From contig JAHHHK010000015.1 of the NCBI GenBank assembly GCA_019359395.1, forward strand, positions 62,001 through 126,000: DNA of 64,000 nucleotides, in the 5' to 3' direction. The notes beneath the pieces are model-generated. The model was not told the DNA's origin and did no database searches. It worked only from the letters and a program-made list of their open reading frames with translations. The position numbers and the translations under genes are program-made. This document shows positions 43,145-52,854 of this stretch, piece after piece. How positions within the stretch are numbered: the stretch's first letter is position 1; each line of letters starts with the position of its first letter. The stretch is from Komarekiella atlantica HA4396-MV6 (GTDB lineage: Bacteria; Cyanobacteriota; Cyanobacteriia; Cyanobacteriales; Nostocaceae).

Positions 43145-43774
43145 ATGAGATTTTCAGTATACCGTAACGCTGGTGTTACAGCTTTTTGCTTGGGATTGCT
43201 TGGGCTACTGGTGGGATGCTTTGAGATGAGCGTATCTTTTGAGCCAGAAAACCCCGACATATCTACACAAAAGCCAATGAATTCACAGTTAGAGAGAACT
43301 CCCTCTGCACCTGTTTCACCCGAAAAAGCGATCTCCACCAGCCTAGCTACTTCAGCTACGATCCCAACCAATCAAGTAGAATATAGCACTAGAGAAAATA
43401 CTCATCCTGTCTTGACCCGGAATCAATCATCTGGCAAAGCCAAGGGATTGGGGACTTTGCGGATGAGCAATCTCACAAATCAACCTGTGCGGCTGGCCTT
43501 ACTAGCAAGGCAGTCAGGAGTCAAAAGCGCAGCTTCTAAACAGGCTAACTATGATGTTCCAGCACATTGGGATTTTGCTCCCAAAGAAGGTGGTGAAAAG
43601 GGGCTGATTCTATCTTTGCCTCAAGGTAACTTAAAGCTGGAAAAGGGAGATATTTTAGTAGCCTTTGCCCAAGATGGTTCCCGTCGCTACTGGGGCCCTT
43701 ATGTTGTGGGAGAAACTGCTTCACCTAAGTGGAACTCCCAAAACAGGGAATGGCAACTAGTTCTGAGTCCATAG
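43145..43774 (+). CDS. Putative lipoprotein of unknown function
   Basis: A 209-aa protein with a signal peptide (FCLGLLGLLVGCFEMSVS); the LVGC lipobox puts Cys at residue ~23. A Pro/Ser/Thr-rich linker follows to residue ~90. The C-terminal ~110 residues form one domain (TLRMSNLTNQPVRLALLARQ, PAHWDFAPKEGGEKGLILSL, DILVAFAQDGSRRYWGPYVV). I do not recognise the family. It is probably anchored in the envelope. Confidence 0.75.
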   Translation: MRFSVYRNAGVTAFCLGLLGLLVGCFEMSVSFEPENPDISTQKPMNSQLERTPSAPVSPEKAISTSLATSATIPTNQVEYSTRENTHPVLTRNQSSGKAKGLGTLRMSNLTNQPVRLALLARQSGVKSAASKQANYDVPAHWDFAPKEGGEKGLILSLPQGNLKLEKGDILVAFAQDGSRRYWGPYVVGETASPKWNSQNREWQLVLSP

Positions 43775-43977
43775 TTTGTAGTTCATAGTCAAAAACCAAT
43801 GAAAAACTCAAAAATAAGGAAGAACAAAACATCAATAACCAACGACTATTAAATCAGTGAACAGTTACTAAGTCAGGCAGAAATTTGGCCCCTAACTCAA
43901 ACGAGCCATTTATATTAGTGGGGGACTCAGCAAAATAATCTCTGATAACTGGTAACTGATTGTTGACTATTGATTGA

Positions 43978-45960
43978 TTGAGGCTGAAATTGAGTGTTAA
44001 AAGCGCTGTTGAGCAGTGGTTCAACAATCTAGAAAAACGTCCAGCCCTTGCTGTGACTGTATCGATTTTGTGGTTGAGTTTAATTGGTTGGGTAGCTTTT
44101 GGGTGGAATTTAGGCAGTATTAGCTTGATTGATGAAACAGAGCCACTATTTGCCGAAGCTTCGCGTCAGATGTTTGTTACAGGTGATTGGGTTACGCCAT
44201 TTTTCAACGGCGAGACTCGTTTTGATAAACCTGTTTTAATTTATTGGTGTCAAGCGATCGCCTATGCAATTATTGGGGTGAATGAGTGGGCAGTGCGTTT
44301 ACCCTCTGCGATCGCCGCGATGGGTGTAATTAGTTTGGCTTTTTACACTGTCCAGTGGTGTCTGGCAAAACAAGACAAATTAGAGAAAGTTTCACGTCCT
44401 GCTCGCCGCTACTTAACAGCATTTATGGCAGCAGCTATCATGGCACTCAATCCCGAAATGATTATTTGGGGGAGAACAGGAGTCTCAGATATGCTGCTCA
44501 CCGGATGCATGGCATCAGCTTTGTTATGCTTCTTTCTGGGGTACGCAGGGAAGGGGGGGACTGGGGAACTCGGGGCCCCCTCTGGGGATAAGGGGCAATG
44601 GGGACTGGGGACTGGGAAAGGGGGAACTGGGGGACTGGGGATCAGGAAGGAATTTTCTCAATCTCGCAGCGAAATCACCTCTTTAATACCTAATAAGTGG
44701 TATTTAGCTTGTTATGTATTAATTGCAGCAGCAATTTTAGCTAAAGGCCCGGTGGGAATTGTCTTACCAGGGTTAATTATTGTGGCGTTTTTGCTCTATT
44801 TAGGAAAGCTGCGGGAGGTGTTGCGAGAAATGCGCCCCGTCGTAGGTATCTTGATTATTTTCGGTTTATCAGCGCCCTGGTATGCATTAGTGACTTGGCG
44901 CAATGGCTGGGGTTATATTAACTCCTTTTTTGGTTATCATAATCTGGAACGTTTTACGGGCGTTGTTAATCACCATTCAGCTCCCTGGTATTTTTACTTT
45001 TTAGTGGTGCTGTTAGGCTTTGCGCCTTATTCAGTGTATTTGCCGATCGCAATAGCCAGGCTAAAGTTTTGGCAGCGATCGCACTGGCGCTTACAGGAAC
45101 GCTCTGAGCAATTGGGTTTATTTGCGTGGTTCTGGTTTGCTGGGATCTTTGGCTTTTTTAGCGTTGCTGTCACCAAACTTCCTAGTTACGTGTTGCCCTT
45201 AATGCCAGCCGCCGCTATCCTTGTAGCGCTTTTGTGGAGCGACTTTTTCCAAGATACAAAAGCAAAGCAAACAATTCTTGTCTCCACCTCTGCTCATCCT
45301 CCATCTCCCTCTCCTTATCTCCGGGTAAGCGGTTGGGTAAATGTTGCATTTCTGTCATTTCTGGCAGTTGGAATGTTTAATTTAAGCCAATTATTAGGTA
45401 GAGATCCGGCTATACCCAACTTCCGTATACTAATTCAACAGTCGGGTTTACCAGTAACAGGGGGTGTAATTTGGCTTGTTTGTGCTGTTTTGGTTGCAAG
45501 TTTGTTACTAAATCGCCGCTGGAATTATATTATCAGTATTAATTTGCTAGGGTTTGTGGCCTTTTTAATCGTTGTCTTGACGCCTGCTATGTTTTTTATT
45601 GATCGGGAGCGTCAATTACCCTTGAGGGAATTATCTGTGATGGTACTGCAAGCCAAACAACCAGATGAAGAATTAGTGATGATGGGCTTTAAAAAACCTA
45701 GTGTGGCATTCTACAGCCAAACCCAGGTAAATTATTTAAGATTTCCCCAAGAAGTTGTGCAGCATATTCAAAACGAGGCAGCTAAAACACCACAACCACC
45801 TTCGTTACTGCTTCTGGCTGAACAGAAAAAGTTTCTCAAAATGGACTTACAGCCAGATGATTACAAGAATTTAGCCACCAAGGGTGCTTACAACTTAATT
45901 CGAGTTCCCTTTAAGAAAAGGAAAAGTGAAAAAATGGATATATCATTTGATATTCATTAA
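43978..45960 (+). CDS. GT39/ArnT-like membrane glycosyltransferase with low-complexity insert
   Basis: A 660-aa polyprenyl-phosphate-sugar glycosyltransferase of the PMT/ArnT superfamily, with a TTG start. The first loop holds the catalytic DE motif (SLIDETEPLFAEASRQMF), then NGETRFDKPVLIYW. About 11-12 membrane helices follow, with KGPVGIVLPGL and TKLPSYVLPLMPA blocks. It transfers a sugar from a lipid carrier to lipid or protein on the outer side of the plasma membrane. Residues ~188-225 are a Gly/Thr/Lys-rich stretch from a GGGGACTGGGG-type repeat inserted in a loop (bases ~44541-44655). Confidence 0.87.
   Translation: MRLKLSVKSAVEQWFNNLEKRPALAVTVSILWLSLIGWVAFGWNLGSISLIDETEPLFAEASRQMFVTGDWVTPFFNGETRFDKPVLIYWCQAIAYAIIGVNEWAVRLPSAIAAMGVISLAFYTVQWCLAKQDKLEKVSRPARRYLTAFMAAAIMALNPEMIIWGRTGVSDMLLTGCMASALLCFFLGYAGKGGTGELGAPSGDKGQWGLGTGKGGTGGLGIRKEFSQSRSEITSLIPNKWYLACYVLIAAAILAKGPVGIVLPGLIIVAFLLYLGKLREVLREMRPVVGILIIFGLSAPWYALVTWRNGWGYINSFFGYHNLERFTGVVNHHSAPWYFYFLVVLLGFAPYSVYLPIAIARLKFWQRSHWRLQERSEQLGLFAWFWFAGIFGFFSVAVTKLPSYVLPLMPAAAILVALLWSDFFQDTKAKQTILVSTSAHPPSPSPYLRVSGWVNVAFLSFLAVGMFNLSQLLGRDPAIPNFRILIQQSGLPVTGGVIWLVCAVLVASLLLNRRWNYIISINLLGFVAFLIVVLTPAMFFIDRERQLPLRELSVMVLQAKQPDEELVMMGFKKPSVAFYSQTQVNYLRFPQEVVQHIQNEAAKTPQPPSLLLLAEQKKFLKMDLQPDDYKNLATKGAYNLIRVPFKKRKSEKMDISFDIH
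44541..44655. repeat. G-rich GGGACTGGG repeat insert in the GT39 gene
   Basis: Degenerate repeats of the GGGGACTGGGG type with GGGGAACTGGGG variants, in frame within the glycosyltransferase gene. The insert keeps the frame. The sequence is unlike the flanking codon use and is typical of Nostoc intergenic STRRs. Confidence 0.8.
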
Positions 45961-46022
45961 ATTGTCCTTTGTCTTTTGTTATTTGTCCTTTGTGAAAAAC
46001 CAATGACCAATGATCAATGACA

Positions 46023-49000
46023 TCATTCACATTTGTTATGTTGCCCATTGGCAGCTAAAGCTTGATTAATCTGGTTTAATAAGTCTTCCATTGATATTGA
46101 ACGTGGTAGGATTTGAGTTGCGATCGCGCCCACAACAGTTTCTAGAGATTCCAATCCATTCTTTCTATGCTTTTCCACTTGCTCATGAGCTTGAGACTGG
46201 GAAATCAACTCTGTACGATTTAATCGCTGGTTGAGTATCAAAATTGGTGGTAATTTGAAAGGTAAATCTTTCAATGCTCTGAGTGCTTTTAGCATCTCTT
46301 TATGAATGGCAGATTCTCCTAAGCAAATTAGTAGTAAATCAACGCTTTGGTGACGAATTTGTTGTAGCACTTCTGCCCAACAGCGAGCCATTGCTGCTTT
46401 AAAGCCTGCTGTTTGTAGGTACTGAATTAAGGCTTGGAACCATTCAGATCCCCGTTCAGTAGTTTCACTACTAATTGAACAATTTTTTTCTGCTCGATCA
46501 CCTTTTACCTGCTTGCGTCTTCCTTGGGGTAAATCACGCAGCGTTGTTAAATCCACTACTAATATATTGGGAGGACAGCAGATACCAGAGGCAATTTGCA
46601 GTACTGACAATAAAGCATCTGTTTTCCCGCCGCGATTGTTGTTGCCAATTGGTGTTAAACAGGGAAACACAGATAACCCTGGTATCTGAGAGGCAGCCAA
46701 AGTGGTTGCGACATCAAAAGTAACTAATGGTAGAGCCGACAAACGTGTGTATCCAGTCAGTTTTTGCAGGTAAATTTGGGCGACCGAACCTTCTACATCT
46801 AGCAAAACTACATCGAACTGCCAAACTCGCGCTAAGAGTTCTGCCTGATCTAAGTCATCTACTTCAATTACTCGGTGTTCTCGAAGTGAGGGGTGAGGAT
46901 TGACCGATTCCAACTCAGGATTCACTAACCTGAGAATTCGTAGTGGAGTGTTAGCCGGGATGATTTTGCTATTATCTAACCCTAGCTGAGGAAGTTCTGG
47001 TGTAGCACATAATTTTTCTAGGATCGGTGCTAAGACTTGATGCTCGACTGGCAAGCTTAAGAAACCATCGGCTCGATTAGCAAATGCTTGCTCCTTTTCG
47101 GCTCCCGTCGCCGTGACAATTACGGAGATGTGACGGGTTGCATTATCAGATTTGAGTAGGGTTAGTACATCCCAACCTGACAACAAGGGTAGCAAGTGGT
47201 TTAAAAATATTGCTATTGGTTGTAAGCGCCTAGCTTTTTCTACTGCTTCTGTTCCCGATCGCGCAATGACTACTCGATAGCCTAAACCTTTGAGTTGTTC
47301 GGTCAAATCCTCGATATATCGGGCTACTGCTTCGACTACCAAGACCAAACGTTGCGAAGATGTGGGGTGATGCTGTGAGGGCGCACTCACAAGCTGACGA
47401 GCTGTTGTGGTAATTCCTCTGGGCTGTATCTCCCCGTCTTCACTAGTTCCTACCTCTGGCTCAGAAAAGCTTGTTTTCGGAGGGCTGGGCGGTAGAAGCA
47501 GTGTAAATTGGCTGCCTTTACCTTCACGAGATAAGAAGCTGACATCTCCTCCGTGGAGGCGAGCCAGGGCCCGGGTTAATACTAGCCCCAAACCAGTGCC
47601 TTCAAATTGACGAGTGAGAGGATTTTCTAATTGTTGGAATTTTTGGAATATTAAATGTTGTTGGTGTTCGGGAATGCCAATGCCTGTGTCCCAGATGGTA
47701 AAGGCAATCCATCCTTCCCAACGACTCACCCGTAGTCCAATTTCGCCAGATGTTTCAGTGAACTTAAAGGCGTTGGAAAGTAAATGTACTAGCATCTGGC
47801 GCAAGCGCAATTCATCTGCCACGATCTGGTCTAGGCCTAGTTCAATGGAGAGAGTAAATTGAGGAGTGGATGAATGGGTTTCAGGTTGGGCGGCTGATGA
47901 TTTGGTGGTTTGAGTGTGGATGGCTGTTGCTTCCGATAGGGCGCGATCGCACACAGCCCGAATTTTGACTGGGGCCAAGGTCAAATCCATCTGTCCCGTT
48001 TCCATGCGGGTCAAATCTAAAATATCATTGACCACACTCATCAAATGGCGTCCGCTTTGATGAATTAGTCCCGCATAACGGGCTTGACGCTCGTTAAGTT
48101 CTCCCAATTGCTGATCTACGAGCAACCGTGATAACCCCAAAACGGCAGTCAACGGAGTCTTCAGTTCATGACTAATACAAGCTAAAAACTCATCCTTTAA
48201 CCGATTCAGTTGAATTAAATCGGCATTTTTAGCAGCCAGTTCTTTGCAAAGCTGCTGCTGTTCAGTTACATCAGTAGCTAACACCAACCATAAATCAGTG
48301 TTGTTAGTGTAGCGCGTAGATTGTGCTGAGGAAGCAGCCGTATGGGCGGATCTCTCCATTTGAGAAGCCACTGCGTTGCTCAGAAAAGCTTCTGACTCAG
48401 CATTTATGACTTTCAGATCAGGACTATCTAATGGGATTTTGGCAAACTGCCAGATTCGCTCCTGACCGTTTTGAACTTCGACAACACAGGTACAAGTACC
48501 TACTTGACTATCCAAGAAGCACCGACTAGATGGAGTTTCTACAACTGTTTGCTGTTCTTGGTTGTGAGATTGTGAGATTGGTAAGCCTGATTGAGGTATT
48601 GCTTCACCCTGGAACGACAAGGCATGTTCTTCTAGATGATGTATGCTCGACGCCGATTGCTGCTCATCAAGATCATTTCCTCTACCATTGGGATGAACCT
48701 TGACTGCTGTTTGGGTAGCGTATTCTGTTTTTTTGGCTTTGACGGGGGCAAGTATTGCCTCAACCTGTTGCTTGACTCCTTCTGGATCTTTTAAAACTCC
48801 TAATTGCTGCCACCAAGCTGGATTTTGCGCTACTACTTCGCCTGTACTCGTTTGCAACATCAAAGGCCAAGGCAGTCTTTCTAATAGCTGTACTAGTGAG
48901 TTATGTACTAGCGACTTGTGTTCATTTTGCACCCGTGCCCACGAGTGAGTTGTCAGATCATACTCTTGGGGAGTCTCTTGAGACGACCTTTGGGCGGTTG

Positions 49001-49550
49001 AGCCGAGGGAAAATGAGCCTGCGGCTCTCTCCTTAGCCAACAATTGCAACAAGCGCAGGCTATCTACTAGCCCTAAAAACTTGCCATCGGAGTCAATTAG
49101 CGCCCAATCTAATTGGTGTTTTTGAGTTTGTTGGTAACGTAACCACCAACTTAATTGCTCTACATGCTTGGAAGCTGGTATTGTCTGTATTGGGTCAATT
49201 AGAGCTTGACTTAAGGTGGAGAGTGACTGCTGTAAATTTAAAAATGTATCACCATCATCTGCTAATAATTTTTGTATTAAACGGGCAGAATACAGCAACC
49301 CTATGGGGCTTTGCTGTTGATTCACAACCACCAAGCGATCGCACTGCTCTTTCTCAAAAATCTCCAGCACCACTGCCAGAGTACTTGTTTCTAAGCAGCT
49401 GGGTACGGTTGCTAGAAAGTCATAAAGCGGGTACTGTAGCATTGACATAGGGATTTGGGGGTCATTCTTCCTGTTGGAACCTCCGGCATGATCATCTGGC
49501 AAATGCTGATGCTCTTTGAGCCTGAAGTAATATTCTCCAAGAAGACTCAC
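46023..49550 (-). CDS. Hybrid histidine kinase with CBS pair, PAS-like region and degenerate receivers
   Basis: A 1175-aa cytoplasmic hybrid sensor kinase. Residues ~35-165 form a CBS pair (VLEIFEKEQCDRLVVVNQQQ). Residues ~215-430 form a PAS-like region with a long low-complexity insert. HisKA has its His near 458 (ISHELKTPL). HATPase has its N-box SNAFKFTE near 590, DTGIGIPE near 618 and GTGLGL near 640. Three receiver-like folds follow (~733-850, ~863-970, ~1023-1123). The first shows N in place of the phosphoacceptor D (IFLNHLLP) and lacks the Lys (FLSLPVE). It is divergent from kaiA over 555 bp. Its position suggests a clock input or output kinase (inference). Confidence 0.85.
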   Translation of the reverse strand: MSLLGEYYFRLKEHQHLPDDHAGGSNRKNDPQIPMSMLQYPLYDFLATVPSCLETSTLAVVLEIFEKEQCDRLVVVNQQQSPIGLLYSARLIQKLLADDGDTFLNLQQSLSTLSQALIDPIQTIPASKHVEQLSWWLRYQQTQKHQLDWALIDSDGKFLGLVDSLRLLQLLAKERAAGSFSLGSTAQRSSQETPQEYDLTTHSWARVQNEHKSLVHNSLVQLLERLPWPLMLQTSTGEVVAQNPAWWQQLGVLKDPEGVKQQVEAILAPVKAKKTEYATQTAVKVHPNGRGNDLDEQQSASSIHHLEEHALSFQGEAIPQSGLPISQSHNQEQQTVVETPSSRCFLDSQVGTCTCVVEVQNGQERIWQFAKIPLDSPDLKVINAESEAFLSNAVASQMERSAHTAASSAQSTRYTNNTDLWLVLATDVTEQQQLCKELAAKNADLIQLNRLKDEFLACISHELKTPLTAVLGLSRLLVDQQLGELNERQARYAGLIHQSGRHLMSVVNDILDLTRMETGQMDLTLAPVKIRAVCDRALSEATAIHTQTTKSSAAQPETHSSTPQFTLSIELGLDQIVADELRLRQMLVHLLSNAFKFTETSGEIGLRVSRWEGWIAFTIWDTGIGIPEHQQHLIFQKFQQLENPLTRQFEGTGLGLVLTRALARLHGGDVSFLSREGKGSQFTLLLPPSPPKTSFSEPEVGTSEDGEIQPRGITTTARQLVSAPSQHHPTSSQRLVLVVEAVARYIEDLTEQLKGLGYRVVIARSGTEAVEKARRLQPIAIFLNHLLPLLSGWDVLTLLKSDNATRHISVIVTATGAEKEQAFANRADGFLSLPVEHQVLAPILEKLCATPELPQLGLDNSKIIPANTPLRILRLVNPELESVNPHPSLREHRVIEVDDLDQAELLARVWQFDVVLLDVEGSVAQIYLQKLTGYTRLSALPLVTFDVATTLAASQIPGLSVFPCLTPIGNNNRGGKTDALLSVLQIASGICCPPNILVVDLTTLRDLPQGRRKQVKGDRAEKNCSISSETTERGSEWFQALIQYLQTAGFKAAMARCWAEVLQQIRHQSVDLLLICLGESAIHKEMLKALRALKDLPFKLPPILILNQRLNRTELISQSQAHEQVEKHRKNGLESLETVVGAIATQILPRSISMEDLLNQINQALAANGQHNKCE

Positions 49551-50105
49551 ATAAGCGATTCTGGTTATACCAACGCCATCAAAATCATCTAATGGGCTTT
49601 GCCCTTAAAGACACTTTGCTGTGTCTATTAATTTTCGAGCGGTGGCGTTTATCTTTGCCGCTCTCAAATTTTTCAGCGACCAGCCTATCTTACTGGTATT
49701 GAAACTCCTGATTAATCGCAACGGTTAAAACAATTATGGCTCCAAAGATTCGCTTTAGAACCTTGAGGAATTATAATGATTTACAATGCGACAATCCTTT
49801 AAGTTCGTTTAAGTATCTTATCAAGGAGTGAAATCTAAAAATCTGTATGTAGATAGATATGCATATGCGAATCATAGTTTAAATACTACACCCTCTGTGG
49901 CAAACGCCTCATCAACGACCTACTAAGTCTTACTACTTAGTCGCTGCATCAGGTTGTTAAGTAACCAGTACTTTGTTTAACACAAAGTATTTTCCTGAGA
50001 TGGTCACAGGTTTACTCCACACTCAATTTTACACTGCAAGCTTCTGTCATACCTATCAGCTAACCCCTCTTGGTCAGGGCGATCAAGGAGATATGTAAAT
50101 AATAA
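49551..50105. other. Divergent intergenic region between kinase and kaiA
   Basis: The 555 bp contain no supported gene. It has an inverted-repeat-like stretch at 49590-49680 (GGGCTTTGCCCTT, GTGGCGTTTATCTTTGCCGC). A GGAG motif at about 50088 lies 14 nt before the kaiA ATG at 50106. Promoters of kaiA and the kinase are expected here. Confidence 0.55.
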
Positions 50106-50687
50106 ATGTTATTACCCATATTGATTCTGCCACCTCATGTTAAAAAATGTTTAAATAATTCATCTTCTCTGTACAAACAGCAAAGTTTGAGCAAGTGGAT
50201 GTGGAATTTTTTCTATATAATCATTGGACAATTGGGCTACCAGCCTGTAGCTGCAACTATCCCTGTTAAAATTCACTATTTACCTAGGTGGGTGCAACCA
50301 AAATTGCATGAACAATCCATAGACACAAATTGCTATGTATTTACGTGTCACAAGCAAAAAAATCAGCAGGTATTTCAGCAGATGACTCCAACTGATCAAC
50401 AAGTGCTGTTGGAGCAGCTTAAATTAGATTACAGTCAAATACTTATCTACTACTTTACCGCAGAAAAAAATCTTAAAGAAAAAATTGATAAATTTATCAA
50501 CGCCGTATTTTATGCTAATATTCCTGTGCCTCAAATCATCAAAATTCACATGGAACTAATTGAAGAATTTTCTATACAGCTAAAATTAGAAGGAAGGAGT
50601 GATGAAACATTACTTGATTACCGCTTGACATTGATAGATATCTTGGCTCACTTGTGTGAAGTTTATAGAAGTTCTGCTTCTAAATAG
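50106..50687 (+). CDS. kaiA: Circadian clock protein KaiA, short form lacking the pseudo-receiver domain
   Basis: A 193-aa frame. Residues ~93-190 are the KaiA C-terminal domain (MTPTDQQVLLEQLKLDYSQI, FINAVFYANIPVPQIIKIHM, EFSIQLKLEGRSDETLLDYR, LTLIDILAHLCEVYR). This domain dimerises and binds the KaiC A-loop to raise KaiC phosphorylation. The N-terminal pseudo-receiver of unicellular KaiA (about 180 aa) is absent. Residues 1-92 are not recognisable as a receiver. An internal ATG at 50382 would give a 101-aa protein, close to the short KaiA known from Anabaena. I list the longer frame because it is open from an ATG with a GGAG motif upstream. Confidence 0.88.
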   Translation: MLLPILILPPHVKKCLNNSSSLYKQQSLSKWMWNFFYIIIGQLGYQPVAATIPVKIHYLPRWVQPKLHEQSIDTNCYVFTCHKQKNQQVFQQMTPTDQQVLLEQLKLDYSQILIYYFTAEKNLKEKIDKFINAVFYANIPVPQIIKIHMELIEEFSIQLKLEGRSDETLLDYRLTLIDILAHLCEVYRSSASK

Positions 50688-50796
50688 ATTCAATTTATTT
50701 ATCTTATGTTTTCAGCACAGGCTGCCACTATAACTTTCGTCGCAATCCCCAAGCACATCTTAATATTTATATTCTCAAGCCTAGCCTGTAAATAAT

Positions 50797-51111
50797 ATGG
50801 ATAAAGCTAGAAAAACTTATGTTCTCAAGCTTTATGTAGCAGGGAACACTCCTAATTCAGTACGGGCCTTAAAAACACTCAAAAATATTTTAGAGCAGGA
50901 GTTTCAAGGTGTTTATGCTTTGAAAGTAATCGATGTACTAAAAAGTCCACAGTTAGCAGAAGAAGATAAAATATTAGCCACGCCAACGTTATCGAAAATT
51001 TTGCCCCCACCCGTCCGCAAAATTATTGGAGATCTTTCAGACAGAGAAAGAGTATTAATTGGATTAGATTTACTTTATGAAGAATTGAGTGAAGAAGACT
51101 TTACAGAGTGA
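50797..51111 (+). CDS. kaiB: Circadian clock protein KaiB
   Basis: A 104-aa fold-switching, thioredoxin-like clock protein. It binds phosphorylated KaiC in the fold-switched state and sequesters KaiA. The sequence fits throughout: [60 protein letters not shown], and an acidic tail. It lies 109 bp after kaiA and 76 bp before kaiC, as in an operon. Confidence 0.98.
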   Translation: MDKARKTYVLKLYVAGNTPNSVRALKTLKNILEQEFQGVYALKVIDVLKSPQLAEEDKILATPTLSKILPPPVRKIIGDLSDRERVLIGLDLLYEELSEEDFTE

Positions 51112-51187
51112 ATTTAATCATCAAAAATTGATTAAAAAATTTACTATATAGAATAACTGGGTTTAATACCTAATTTGTTACCAAGCA

Positions 51188-52750
51188 ATGAGTGAAAAAG
51201 ACCAAGCAGAGCGCAACAAAACACCGTTAATTGGGGGTGTAGAAAAAATTCGCACGATGATAGAGGGTTTTGACGATATTAGTCATGGCGGTTTGCCTGT
51301 TGGTAGAACTACTTTGGTAAGTGGCACATCTGGTACAGGCAAAACTTTATTCTCTCTTCAGTTTCTCTACAACGGTATCACCTACTTTGATGAAGCAGGA
51401 GTATTTGTCACTTTTGAAGAATCACCCAGTGACATTATTAAAAATGCTTATATTTTTGGGTGGAATTTGCAACGCCTCATTGATGAAGGTAAGTTGTTCA
51501 TTCTTGATGCTTCTCCTGATCCTGAAGGTCAAGATATTGTCGGTAATTTTGACCTTTCGGCACTCATTGAGCGATTGCAATATGCGATTCGCAAATACAA
51601 GGCAAAACGAGTTTCAATTGACTCAATAACAGCGGTATTTCAGCAGTATGAAGCGATGGGAGTAGTACGGCGTGAGATTTTTCGTCTTGTAGCACGTCTC
51701 AAACTACTGAATGTCACCACCATCATCACTACTGAACGTAGCGAAGAATATGGCCCTGTTGCCTCCTTTGGAGTGGAAGAATTTGTTTCCGATAATGTGG
51801 TAATTGTTCGCAATGTTTTAGAAGGAGAACGCCGACGCCGCACAAGTGAAATCCTCAAATTGCGCGGTACAACTCACATGAAAGGCGAGTATCCTTTCAC
51901 AATTACCAACGAAGGAGTCAACATCTTCCCGTTGGGGGCGATGCGCTTAACTCAAAGGTCTTCTAACGTAAGGGTTTCATCTGGGGTCAAAACCCTAGAC
52001 GAAATGTGTGGAGGTGGATTCTTTAAAGATTCAATTATTTTGGCAACGGGAGCCACTGGGACTGGTAAAACGCTGTTAGTCAGCAAGTTTATTCAAGATG
52101 GCTGTCTTTCTGGCGAACGAGCAATACTATTTGCTTATGAAGAATCACGCGCTCAATTGTCTCGCAATGCCTCCTCTTGGGGAATTGATTTTGAAGAATT
52201 AGAACACCAAGGTCTACTCAAAATAATTTGTACATATCCCGAATCAACTGGTTTAGAAGACCACTTGCAAATTATTAAATCAGAAATTGCTATCTTTAAA
52301 CCAGCTCGGATTGCAATTGATTCCCTCTCAGCACTAGCTAGAGGAGTAAGCAATAATGCATTCCGGCAATTTGTGATTGGTGTTACTGGTTACGCTAAGC
52401 AAGAAGAAATAACTGGTTTTTTTACCAATACAACCGATCAATTTATGGGGTCACATTCAATTACAGACTCCCACATTTCCACGATTACAGACACAATTTT
52501 GATGTTGCAATACGTAGAAATTCGTGGAGAAATGTCACGGGCAATCAACGTATTTAAAATGCGGGGATCATGGCACGACAAGGGTATCCGTGAGTACAAT
52601 ATCACTGCTGATGGCCCCGAAATTAAAGATTCTTTCCGTAACTACGAACGAATTGTCAGTGGTGCTCCGACCCGCGTTACTATTGATGAAAAGGCGGAAC
52701 TTTCTCGCATTGTTAGACGTTTTGAAGACAAACAGAGTTCCGATTCTTAA
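51188..52750 (+). CDS. kaiC: Circadian clock ATPase/kinase KaiC
   Basis: A 520-aa double-RecA-domain protein. CI: Walker A SGTSGTGKTLFSLQFLYNG and catalytic Glu pair in TFEESPSD. CII: Walker A ATGATGTGKTLLVSKF. The autophosphorylation sites fall at Ser431 and Thr432 in HISTITDTI, exactly the S. elongatus numbering. The MSRAINVFKMRGSWHDKGIR block is intact, and the C-terminal tail carries the A-loop (EKAELSRIV). It runs the 24-h phosphorylation cycle with KaiA and KaiB. Confidence 0.99.
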   Translation: MSEKDQAERNKTPLIGGVEKIRTMIEGFDDISHGGLPVGRTTLVSGTSGTGKTLFSLQFLYNGITYFDEAGVFVTFEESPSDIIKNAYIFGWNLQRLIDEGKLFILDASPDPEGQDIVGNFDLSALIERLQYAIRKYKAKRVSIDSITAVFQQYEAMGVVRREIFRLVARLKLLNVTTIITTERSEEYGPVASFGVEEFVSDNVVIVRNVLEGERRRRTSEILKLRGTTHMKGEYPFTITNEGVNIFPLGAMRLTQRSSNVRVSSGVKTLDEMCGGGFFKDSIILATGATGTGKTLLVSKFIQDGCLSGERAILFAYEESRAQLSRNASSWGIDFEELEHQGLLKIICTYPESTGLEDHLQIIKSEIAIFKPARIAIDSLSALARGVSNNAFRQFVIGVTGYAKQEEITGFFTNTTDQFMGSHSITDSHISTITDTILMLQYVEIRGEMSRAINVFKMRGSWHDKGIREYNITADGPEIKDSFRNYERIVSGAPTRVTIDEKAELSRIVRRFEDKQSSDS

Positions 52751-52854
52751 ATTTGGTATCGTAGTATATCCCTTCCTAAATTTAGTATCGTGCTATATTC
52801 TGTGGTGAGGTAAAGGTTTCTGCCGCTAGATTGATTTTCGTGTGAGGCGATGCG

